From the NCBI GenBank assembly GCA_003024175.1, contig MDYQ01000255.1:1-37204 (forward strand): a stretch of 37,204 bases of DNA, written 5' to 3'. Shown in pieces: positions 29,211 to 37,204 of the stretch. The DNA is from Planoprotostelium fungivorum (Eukaryota; Evosea; Variosea; Cavosteliida; Cavosteliaceae). The first letter of the stretch is position 1, and each line of letters begins with the position of its first letter. A program made the translations under genes and the position numbers. The notes under the pieces were generated by a model. The model worked only from the letters and a program-made list of their open reading frames with translations. It was not told the DNA's origin and did not search any database.

Positions 29211-31862
29211 ATGACCTCGTTCTTTGATTACGAGAAGGAAAATAATGCCCTCCTCAATGCATTAAGGGACGAATACAAAGACCTGATCAAACTGATATCT
29301 CAGAGTGAAGTGAGCGATTACGGAGATCATATCGACGTCTCTCAATTTCCCGGCTGAATCACCCCATCAGGCCTCCATCTTTGTTCCCCAATCGGTATCG
29401 CTCGAAAACTTGGACATATCTCGTGATCTGGTCGAGACTCACCTCTTCTACACGAACATAGACAAGCCGACCCAGTTTGTCACACAGAATGGAGTCTTGG
29501 GAACTTTCAATACGAAGAAGACCATGCTGTCTGTCATTTCGCCACCTCAAGCTCTGGTGACATCACCAACCCAGTTCGATCCGCTCGCCATCAGTCCTCC
29601 CACCCTCTTTAAATCCCAAAGGTAAGAGAATCCACACCTCTATAAGACTCGACATCGAACATGATACAGAGCGCAATTCGAAGGATACGATTGCGATCGA
29701 CCGAAATCACCCATCCATGTCTTGAGAGAGGGACACATCACCTTCGAAGGTGAACACAAGGTGATTCCATCCGACGATCCTCCATCTCATATTCCGCATC
29801 AGATCCACGTGCCACTGGTTCTCATCTCAGAACCACTCCAATACAACGATTGTGCCTGGGATTCAAAAATGGCCGCACAAGACAAGTGAGCCAACCACAT
29901 CATCACATCACCATCTCATCGTCTAAATGATGAAACAGAAAATCGAAAGAATTCGGTATCAGAAAACACCACTCGGCCAGCACGGTCGACTTATCAAAGG
30001 ATCGATCACCCGAACGATCCAACTCCATCGTCACCGGCACCATCGTATGTTCTCATCATCATCATCTGCATCATCGCACACGCTGATCACGTTCAGCGAC
30101 CGAAAAACCTCTTATCCGATTTTCTCAGTGGGTTGAACGTACCCATCAACACTCCCTTCTTCCCAGACAGTCCAGAAGATAGACAGACGGTCACAGCTGA
30201 TCCCAACCCTCAACCAAAGAAGCCGACTCGAACTCAACTCTTTCCTACGAAATTAAAGAACGCTCCCGACGTGCTCGCCGCCATCAGAGGGTGAGTTTTA
30301 TTCGAAATATCATGATGTGATGGTGATATTCATCTCGATTTGACATCCATCGGATGTGTGTCATTGATGGATGGGGTACACGTCAATCGATGTGATGCTA
30401 CATTATGTTTCAGTCATGTGATTGATGAACGATCGATCATGTGATTGATGAACGATCGATCATGTGATTGATGAACGATCAGGTTCGAGAGGGAATTTCT
30501 CAATAATCCACCGAAAACAATTGAGGACCAATCCAAGGTGAAATCAATCGTGCACATCACGATGTCTGATCGCATCAGCTGTTCCGATCTGGATTGGACG
30601 ACATCGAGAATCGAATTCTCGCCCATCCACTGTGGAAGGATGCAGAAGAAGAAGAGATTGAAGATGCAGAAGAATCAATAGAGAAGTACATGTCCAACAA
30701 ATTATTTACAGTGTGAGTCTTTCTCAGCATGACATCCAGAGAGAAGAGAGAGTTGATGTGTGTGCAGGATATTTGAAAATCATTGTAAAGCGAAGGAGAC
30801 TGCGAACACTTCGCTCACGAATCGCATCCATCGACTTCGATTCATCCAACCTCATCATTTGGACATCAAGCCGGACATCATCGATGAGGAGTCCCTGAGG
30901 GCAGCTCAGAAGGGTGATTTGATTGATCACATCGTGATTTTGACTGACGTCACATCAGAGTTGAATCGATTGAACAATTACAAGACGCCGAGGGAGAAAT
31001 TGTATTGCATCTGGAACTGTTGCCGCGCCATTTACAGTGAGATTCTCTCCACGATCCAAACCACATCCACATCCACTCTCGAATCAATCGACATCACATC
31101 GACATCACATCGACATCACATCGACATCACATCGACATCACATCACGGTTTGATCGATTCCAACACATCGAAATCAGATTCACTGAAGGGAACGAACGAT
31201 GCGAATCCGAGTGGAGCCGATGAGTTCTTACCGATACTCATCTATGTTGTCATTCGAGCCAATCCACTCCACCTCTTCAGTAACATCCAGTACGTCAGCC
31301 TCTTCCGCCATCCGAACAAGATGATCACGGAGATGGGGTACTACTTCACACACTTGGTGTCAGCCGTGACATTCATCGAGACGGTGGATAGTAAGAGGCT
31401 GTCTATCGATCCAGATGAATTCCAAAGGTGAGAAATACAATGGAATATCTCGTTCAATTTGCAATGATAAAAAATCATAACCATTTTTTTGAATGATGAA
31501 AAGAAATCTTTTTTTCGAGTGGATTGATCGATTTCAGGAAATTCAATGGAGAATCTAGCTCCATCAGAGGTAGATCTGACAGTTCAGAATCTGTTGTGAC
31601 GTACCCTCCACCCAGATCAGATTCGGTGTCAGATCTGGTCTTGTTCGGCGAAGAAGATAACGTCAACATGATGCCCACGCAACTTCCCCTGCAACCCACG
31701 ACGGTATCTACGATAGTGCCCGCGTCACAGTCTTCGGTACAGTTGACTTATCTCGATCACGATTACGAGCAATTGAGGGTGACCGACGTGGCCAACCTGC
31801 TGAGAGAGTACAAGATGCTTGCGGAAGAGAACAAGAGATTGAGAAATATGATGGGGAAGTGA
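29211..31862 (+). CDS. VPS9-domain Rab5-family GEF
   Basis: Starts MTSFFDYEKENNALLNALRD at 29211; about eight exons. The N-terminal ~300 residues are unrecognised (segments LVETHLFYTNIDKPTQF, HVLREGHITFEGEHKV, FLSGLNVPINTPFFPDSPED, APDVLAAIRGFEREFLNNPP). The helical bundle that precedes VPS9 domains follows: DDIENRILAHPLWKDAEEEE and LNNYKTPREKLYCIWNCCRA. The catalytic core is at ~31206-31400: GADEFLPILIYVVIRANPLH, LFSNIQYVSLFRHPN, EMGYYFTHLVSAVTFIETVD. It includes the conserved Asp and the Tyr/Thr of the VPS9 finger used by Rabex-5 and Vps9 to eject GDP from Rab5/Vps21. The tail is Ser-rich and ends in a short coiled coil (LREYKMLAEENKRLRNMM). An endosomal trafficking role is inferred from the family. 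Two introns carry tandem repeats. Confidence 0.85.
30415..30482 (+). repeat. 23-base tandem repeat, 3 units, abutting a splice acceptor
   Basis: CATGTGATTGATGAACGATCGAT occurs at 30415-30437 and 30438-30460; the third unit (30461-30482) diverges at its end to GATCAG, which is the acceptor of this VPS9-gene intron (next exon starts GTTCGAG). The first two units lack the AG. Confidence 0.85.
31087..31141 (+). repeat. 11-base tandem repeat, 5 perfect units
   Basis: ATCGACATCAC repeated five times head to tail within the VPS9 gene, just upstream of the catalytic core. A GTGAGA donor at 31037 and an acceptor AATCAG at 31177 would place it inside a 141-base intron (47 codons, no stop). Unspliced, it would encode alternating TSTSHRHHIDI-like sequence because 11 is not a multiple of 3. 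Confidence 0.85.
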
Positions 31863-32252
31863 AATGTGTCCTCATCTTTTTTGTGAGGCGAAACGATTCG
31901 AAGTCCTCTTTGTCATTTCGAGTAAGAGTAATTCAGCTTCCCATTCTGATAGACGTAAAACTCTTGTTTTCCTGATAGACGTTGATTCCTCGTTGACACC
32001 TTCTCCGTGGCCATCAGCTCTTCACACTCCGCCTGTTCGCTCATCAGTTGCCATCATCTCCATCTCGATCATGATCTCTGTTCCGATCACGATGGATCGC
32101 CTCCGTGTTGTCATGGTCACGGAGATGAATTGAGAGATTTTAAAAGAAAAGAGTAGACAACTGGAAGCCGGAAATTTTTCGTAAAGCCGGATTTTCCCGC
32201 CAATGGAGATTTATTCAATAATGCGGTCGCATCACAAGATCGCAACAACGAG
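31863..32252. other. intergenic region containing the inverted duplicate
   Basis: Between the VPS9 gene stop and the next ATG. The first half is the inverted copy B of another gene's 3' end; the second half is AT-rich and promoter-like (ATTTTAAAAG, GGAAATTTTTCG, CCCGCCAATGG). Confidence 0.6.
31882..32070 (-). repeat. 189-base inverted duplicate (copy B)
   Basis: Read on the minus strand it repeats 20541-20729: intron end, the exon beginning GCGGAGTGTGAAGAGC and its TGA, plus ~30 bases of flank. Differences within the exon are synonymous (ACA/ACG, TAC/TAT). The preceding exons of the parent gene are not present beyond 32070, so this is a 5'-truncated fragment lying antisense to the 3' flank of the VPS9 gene. 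Confidence 0.9.
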
Positions 32253-34436
32253 ATGACTGCCAACCTCACACGTGTGGGAGACACAATCTATACAGAGATA
32301 GAGACAGACGATGATACAACAGTGGGAGAGATCAAGAAGAGGTAAGCTGTAAATTGTGATGAAAGAAAATGCTCACTGTTTTAGTTATAAAGCGACAGAC
32401 GTGTTTTATGCCCTTGGAACTAAGTCTGAGAAGGTGAGTGTTGGTGTGAGGACTGGTCGAATTGAAGGACATAGATCAACGCCAAGAAAGCTCTCGTGTT
32501 GATCAACCCTCGTGACCATTCTCAAGACACAGACGATTCTTCTCAATGTCGCAAGCGCCTCGGTCTGAAGGCGGGAGATATATCTATCAGCCTGAAGAAC
32601 ATCAAAGAAGGTCGCCTCTACATACAGTCCACGAGCGCCACTCGTAAAGTGAGCTGTTCTCTGTACCCCTGACGTCCAGAACTGAAACGTGAGAAGGTGG
32701 CTGCCGGTAGTATGATCCTTCTGAACATCCCTGGTACAAGACTACCTCTGGACAGCAGTGAGTCGTGACATCACATCAACTCACCACTGACATTCAGACA
32801 GAGAAAGATGACACAGAATCTGAAGATGAAGAAGACGAACCAGAAGGTCAGCATCTCATATCGACATCGATTTATGATCGCCCATTCCAAATGCTGAAGA
32901 CAATGTACAGCTGAAGAGGAATCTGAGGACTGTGAAGAAGTGGTGGAAGAAGAGAACAGCAAGACGACATCAAAGCTGATCAAAGAAGAGATCCCGACAG
33001 AGCAGAGACCGGTCAAAGCCACCACCGCTACGGAGGTCATCCAACAGGTTCACGTGGAAGAACACAACTCGAACGCTGTCAAGAGTGTCAAGATGACAGA
33101 GCAGCTGCCACCTTTCCGATTTCCCGATCAATTCGATCGCGCATCTGTACAGCAGAGGAACATCTGGATTGCCTCTGTGCTGGGACAGTGTCAGAAGGCC
33201 CTGCTCGATTTGTCTTTCGAAACCACCACAACAGGTGATACACCACAATGAAATACCTCCGTGTGACATCTGACAGGAAGTGTCAATGTCGCTCTCACAC
33301 TCGATACATTGCCTTCGGACGCTTTAGAGATCATCGCTCGCACCCTGGCCTGTGATGGTCGACCTTATGTCGATGAGAAGAGTCTGTTCTTCACGTCACC
33401 CATGGATCATGAGTCCCTCACCCACTTGGTGAGGATGTACAACGATGTAGACGAATCTGACTATAGGTCAGTCAATGGTCAACAAGACGATGCACCACAT
33501 GATGATGCCCATTCTGAGTCGCATCAGAGAGATCAGAGCGAAACGGCACCTTGTCTATCGACAATCTTGCGCTGTCCCCATTTTAGAGACTGTCGAAGGA
33601 GAGCTGAGAGCTGATCAACTGACGCTATCACGTTACGCTGGTCTTCCATATCTCAAGCGTGGCGAAAAATGGCCAGTGTGTAACAGTAAACGCTGTCTCG
33701 GTAAGTCCCAACCGCAAGAGTTCGTGCTACAGATCGATCTGTCAGAGGTACGTATTCATTACGTACGTTTTCCCGCCGAATGTGAGACGTCACAGGTACC
33801 GTCCGGAATATGTGATGTGGTCGGTCGTGAGGGCCTTTTGCAGTTCTTTTATTGTGCAATGTGCTGTCATCCAACCGAGTGTTTTGAGGGAAACGAGCTA
33901 GTCCGCATTGTACATCCGAAATCAAAAGAGAAGATGTCATTGCCTAAGGTGAGCGTTCGATCCGTCTCTTTTCCTCATTCCACGCAGTTACCTCCAAATA
34001 TGGACATGATGGAGTTTTCAGTGGTTCAACTGATCACCGGGTGGAAGGTGAAAGACGATTATCCAGGACACTATCCATACAAGTTGAAAGACACACCCTA
34101 CTGGACTGCCACCGATGGCCTCAACTTCCCGTATGAAGAGGGTGAGATCAGATCGTGTCATATCGCATCTGATGGATGGTAGACGAAAATGGTGCTCGTA
34201 TATACAACACTGACAAGTTTGGCGGTTGGCCGGATCCGGTCAATCCAGGCGAACACGGTGACTGCTGGCCAGTACTGTGCAAGGAGTGCAACCGAGAGAT
34301 GATTGTTGTCTTTTCTTTCGCGCCAGATGCGATGGACTCAATAGGCGACGGGTTCCTCATGGAACGCATGATGCTGTTGATGTGTGATCAGCACGAAGAG
34401 AAGATCTTCACTGCTCACGGCACCAATTACACTTGA
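32253..34436 (+). CDS. acidic protein with C-terminal DUF1963-like region
   Basis: About nine exons join in phase from ATG 32253 (MTANLTRVGDTIYTEIETDD). The N-terminal ~130 residues are unrecognised (KKALVLINPRDHSQ, LGLKAGDISISLKNIKEGRL, MILLNIPGTRLPLDS). An acidic stretch follows (TESEDEEDEPEAEEESEDCE), then FPDQFDRASVQQRN and DALEIIARTLACDGRPYVDE. The C-terminal ~270 residues resemble DUF1963/YwqG: LSRYAGLPYLKRGEKWPVC, QEFVLQIDLSE, GLLQFFYCAMCCHPTE, then DKFGGWPDPVNPGEHGDCWP and CKECNREMIVVFSFAPD. Cys pairs could bind metal. The 61-base intron 33467-33527 links the halves; if it is not used, the DUF1963 part would start at an ATG at 33475 as a separate gene. Function is unknown in the family. 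Confidence 0.6.
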
Positions 34437-34441
34437 ATAAA
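34436..34441 (+). promoter_or_regulatory. poly(A) signal touching the stop codon
   Basis: AATAAA begins on the last base of the TGA stop (34434-34436) of the DUF1963-like gene. Confidence 0.4.
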
Positions 34442-34664
34442 ATAGAACGATGACCAATCGGATGTCTACTGACATCTCTCGATCGTGAAACAGATTCAAC
34501 GGAGAGAACAATTAAGGATCGTCAGTGATGGTGGAGAGTATAAGAGGTAGAGTACATTGGTATTCACGATTTTGTTGTTTGTGTGATAGACGGGGAAAAA
34601 ATCGTTGTAGTGCCAAATTATATATTTATTTTGATAACCAAGATCACATCACATTTGGACAATC

Positions 34665-35274
34665 ATGTTCACCCGCGGTGTCAGACCTGTAAGCTTCGCC
34701 ATCCGAAGGCCCTTGGTCCTTCAGACATCTCAAATCAACCGATGTTCTCCTCGATCTCACATGACTATACAAAACAGAAGTTATGCAACGATTGTGGTGG
34801 GTTTCTGCACAATACAACTGTCATTTCTCGTGGCTGACCGATCGAAACAGGATGACCAAGAGAGACCTGACCCCATGCGATTCCTTCCCATCTTCAAGCA
34901 TCTGAAGAAGACCGCAAAGAGGGTGCGAAAGACAGCAATAACAGATAAAACTAATCATTTCAGCCCAACTTCTGGTATCATGCAAAGATCTTGCAGGTGG
35001 AGAAGGAGAGGAACGATACGCACCTGATGGAACTCCTGTTCAACGAGATGCTGCATTGGAAGATCCGACCACAGTACACCACTCACGTCTACATGATGAA
35101 GCACTTCCTTAAATTGAACCAACCCGAGAAGGTACCATCACACTGATGCTTCTGTTTATTCAACGAAAACAGGCACAAGAATACTACACTACATTTGAGG
35201 AGCATTCATACGAGCTGACAGAAGAAGACTATGCGTTTTTCAACCAGCAAGGATTACAAGTCAAAATGCCCTAA
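34665..35274 (+). CDS. mitochondrial PPR-like protein
   Basis: Starts MFTRGVRPVSFAIRRPLVLQ, an Arg-rich, acid-free N-terminus with RSYAT, typical of a mitochondrial presequence. Exons then read PMRFLPIFKHLKKTAKR, PNFWYHAKILQVEKERNDTH and, after a further intron, AQEYYTTFEEHSYELTEEDY to QVKMP (TAA 35272-35274). The central part, LLFNEMLHWKIRPQYTTHVY followed by MMKHFLKLNQPEKAQEYYT, has the helix-turn-helix spacing of one to two pentatricopeptide repeats, which bind organellar RNA. A 57-base stretch (IVVGFCTIQLSFLVADRSK) is either a membrane anchor or an intron; both keep frame. The protein is ~170-190 residues, short for a PPR protein. Confidence 0.6.
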
Positions 35275-35278
35275 TAAA
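35273..35278 (+). promoter_or_regulatory. poly(A) signal overlapping the stop codon
   Basis: AATAAA overlaps the TAA stop of the PPR-like gene. Confidence 0.4.
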
Positions 35279-35360
35279 CCGTTCATCTCAACTCTTCATC
35301 TCATTCGCGACATCATCTCTCAACTCTTTATCGTGACATCATCTCTCGATGAAGCTCTCA

Positions 35361-37204
35361 TCAGACCTCCCCAAAAACTTTCTTCTTCAGATCTTCGATC
35401 TTCGTGCTGAACGTGTGGAACGATATCGGTTTCGTCAGATAATCATCCACCAGAGTCCTGAACAATTGATTGTTCTCGTCCATCAAGGCATTCGCAGTCA
35501 GTGCGGTGACGTGTGTGTGACCGAATTCGGGTCTCTTCTCTTCAGCTTGTCTTATCTCTAACGTGGCCTGTGTTGTGTGAGATCGCGTGTGAATGTAGAT
35601 GGAGAATGAAACGAAATCAAAGTGTGTCTCACTTGTTCTCCGTTCAATACGGCCATCTGATTGTCCATGAAGATACAATCATAAGGTAACTGCTGCTCGT
35701 GCGTTTCTAAAAATCTGTCCACGCCTTCCCTCCCATTGTTTGCAAAATCGTACACGACTCCGGTCAACCTTCTCTCGTCAGTCTAACTCACGCATCCATC
35801 TTCACCTCTTTAACATCAACTGCATGACCTTCTGATTCGTCTTGTCATCTTCCACGATGAGCAACCGCAGGTCCCTGCGTGTGGCGTGGCTGTCTTGTGT
35901 GACGGTCAACGTTTCAGTCGATTTCGAGATGGACGGTGATCTGTGCGCATTGTCCAACTTTTTGGATGGAGGGGCAAACGTGACTTTCGGGTTAGGGGAG
36001 AAGAGTCCGGGCGGGCAGGTTGTAGACTGAGGGGCGTCACCAGTTTCCATCCACCGTGGAGTCATGGTGGGACGGTAAGAGCTGGTGGAGACAGACATTG
36101 ACGCGGATGGTGCTCGCTGTGGTAGGTCTTCCATCGTGGTAGGAAGATAATTCTACTCGCGAGTTAAAGAAGGAGCGTGAGACGATATCACTCACACCAA
36201 AGGAAACGGAAGAAGGACGAGGCCTCAATTGATACAATTCCATCGAATCGTTCGACGTTGCGTGTTTCAGTGGATTCACGTTGGCTGCGAAGCTGACACC
36301 TATGGAGAGTGAGATCGTGATGCATTCTTCACGATCGAATGAGATGACAACGATGAACACCTCTACGAAGGGAAGATTGTAGATTGGTGATGGCGGAGCT
36401 GATTCTCGATGGAGCGTTGGAATCCATGGAGCTACGATTGGATGCAGAAGAACTGCCACTGGACGTCGTGAACGTGTCGACTGTCCTGTGGGAGTGTCAG
36501 ATCTTCCCACAGATTCTCCATCGATGTTCCCACCGGATGATTCTTGCGATGCAAGAGATGTTGTAAGGTCTCTTCAATGTGATTACCGGTATCGATGTCA
36601 AGTGTGATGGTAGTGGAGGGAGCGTGGGATTGTTGTAACTGACAGAGAGGTAGATCTTGACTACCACACCCCTCGATCTGAAATATCTCGTTAATACGTT
36701 CGCGTTGTAGATACACACCTGGCCGCCTCGAGAGCCGCGATCTGTATCGATGGTACGTCATCCGGTTCGATCAAGAGAGATATCGTGTTGTACATTCCGC
36801 CCTGTTTTCACTCAATTTTCATCGACTTTTCAACAACTCACCATGGATAAGACTTCGTTCATCTGTTCGAGGTCGCCCACTTGTGTGATGTAATGATAAT
36901 CAAGCTCCAGAGCCTGTGATATCATGTGTGAGATCTTTTCGTTGTTCAGTCGTAGGAAGACTAGATGCTCGGCCGTAGTGTATTTCTCTTCCTCTCCTTC
37001 TTCTCTCAAATCTGTACCCTCACTGTCTCGATTTAGATGTGATGGTGGATAATGTCAGCTCACTCTTTCAGTAGAGACGAACCGGTTGAGATGGTGAAGG
37101 AGAAGGTCGTTCCTTCTCCAACGACGCTGGAGACTTCGATGGAACCTCCCATCAGCTCGACCTGATCTCATCGTCAATCGATGTGATGATGTGATGACGG
37201 TTGT
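35361..37204 (-). CDS. hybrid histidine kinase, C-terminal part (HATPase end + receiver)
   Basis: The gene enters from the right edge; its N-terminus, sensor and H-box are outside the window. The first visible exon is the end of the ATPase domain: VELMGGSIEVSSVVGEGTTF SFTI, containing the G2-box GEGTTF. A degenerate receiver-like stretch follows (KYTTAEHLVFLRLNNEKIS, GGMYNTISLLIEPDDVPSIQ), then a long Ser/Pro-rich linker (FTTSSGSSSASNRSSMDS, SKSTETLTVTQ). The C-terminal receiver is complete: LRLLIVEDDKTNQKVMQLML with the acidic pair, PYDCIFMDNQMAVLNG with the phospho-accepting Asp, VTALTANAL with the switch Thr, and DDYLTKPIS with the Lys. It ends KKKVFGEV. It would relay phosphate from His to this Asp and then to an HPt protein, as in Dictyostelium and fungal phosphorelays. 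Confidence 0.9.

Noticed and set aside
30415-30482. Possible CRISPR-like repeat array
   Set aside because: Units are directly adjacent with no spacers and lie in an intron; a simple tandem repeat in a eukaryote.
1-37204. A linked multi-gene defence, biosynthetic or mobile system
   Set aside because: Neighbouring genes belong to unrelated housekeeping and signalling pathways; no transposase, reverse transcriptase, integrase or defence domain was recognised.

Overview
This is a nuclear, protein-coding stretch of a gene-dense eukaryote, almost certainly a free-living protist. The evidence is that nearly every gene is cut by very short GT-AG introns (mostly 38-75 bases, donors usually GTGAG or GTRNGT), several stop codons overlap or nearly touch an AATAAA signal, and genes lie tens to a few hundred bases apart on both strands. 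The mix of genes fits an amoebozoan such as a protostelid or variosean amoeba: a plant-like DEK_C+PC4 coactivator, a fungal-type saccharopine dehydrogenase, Rap-GAP and VPS9 regulators, a hybrid histidine kinase, a saposin-like secreted peptide and a large beta-helix membrane protein. That placement is inference. I see no rRNA, tRNA, CRISPR array or complete transposon.

Layout. 1-3.1 kb: the 3' end of a gene with a SUMO-interacting-like motif, a short-chain-dehydrogenase C-terminal remnant, a KELP-type coactivator (-) and an LYRM9-like protein (+) sharing a 60-base promoter, then a small heat-shock protein (-) divergent from a 72-residue Tyr/Asn/Ser-rich protein (+). 3.65-7.0 kb: one large beta-helix/multi-pass membrane protein (-). 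7.2-9.7 kb: uncharacterised + strand genes. 10.2-10.6 kb: a secreted saposin-B peptide. 10.6-12.0 kb: a non-coding block flanked by 21-base inverted repeats. 12.06-13.35 kb: saccharopine dehydrogenase, followed by a near-duplicate of its own 3' end across a single N, probably two haplotypes joined badly. 13.9-20.7 kb: an unknown gene, a Rap-GAP gene, and a second unknown gene whose 3' end is copied in inverted orientation 11 kb away. 21.1-28.1 kb: a DBF4-like gene (+) converging on TAF2 (-), only 36 bases apart. 28.2-29.1 kb: a Cys-rich unknown (-), divergent from a VPS9-domain Rab GEF (29.2-31.9 kb, +). 32.25-34.4 kb: an acidic protein ending in a DUF1963-like region. 34.7-35.3 kb: a mitochondrial PPR-like protein. 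35.4-37.2 kb: the C-terminal half of a hybrid histidine kinase (-), running off the window.

There is no operon-style pathway here. The genes cover transcription initiation (TAF2, KELP/PC4), replication licensing (DBF4), small-GTPase control (Rap-GAP, VPS9), lysine synthesis, proteostasis and signalling. The features that most deserve a second look are structural: the 189-base inverted duplication (20.54-20.73 / 31.88-32.07 kb), the N-flanking LYS1 duplication, the inverted-repeat block at 10.8-11.8 kb, the 23-base repeat whose last unit carries a splice acceptor, and the unidentified ~590-residue protein at 18.2-20.7 kb. I found no multi-gene system that I can defend as new. Exon joins were worked out by eye from reading-frame phase and homology, so exact splice sites and start codons are provisional.
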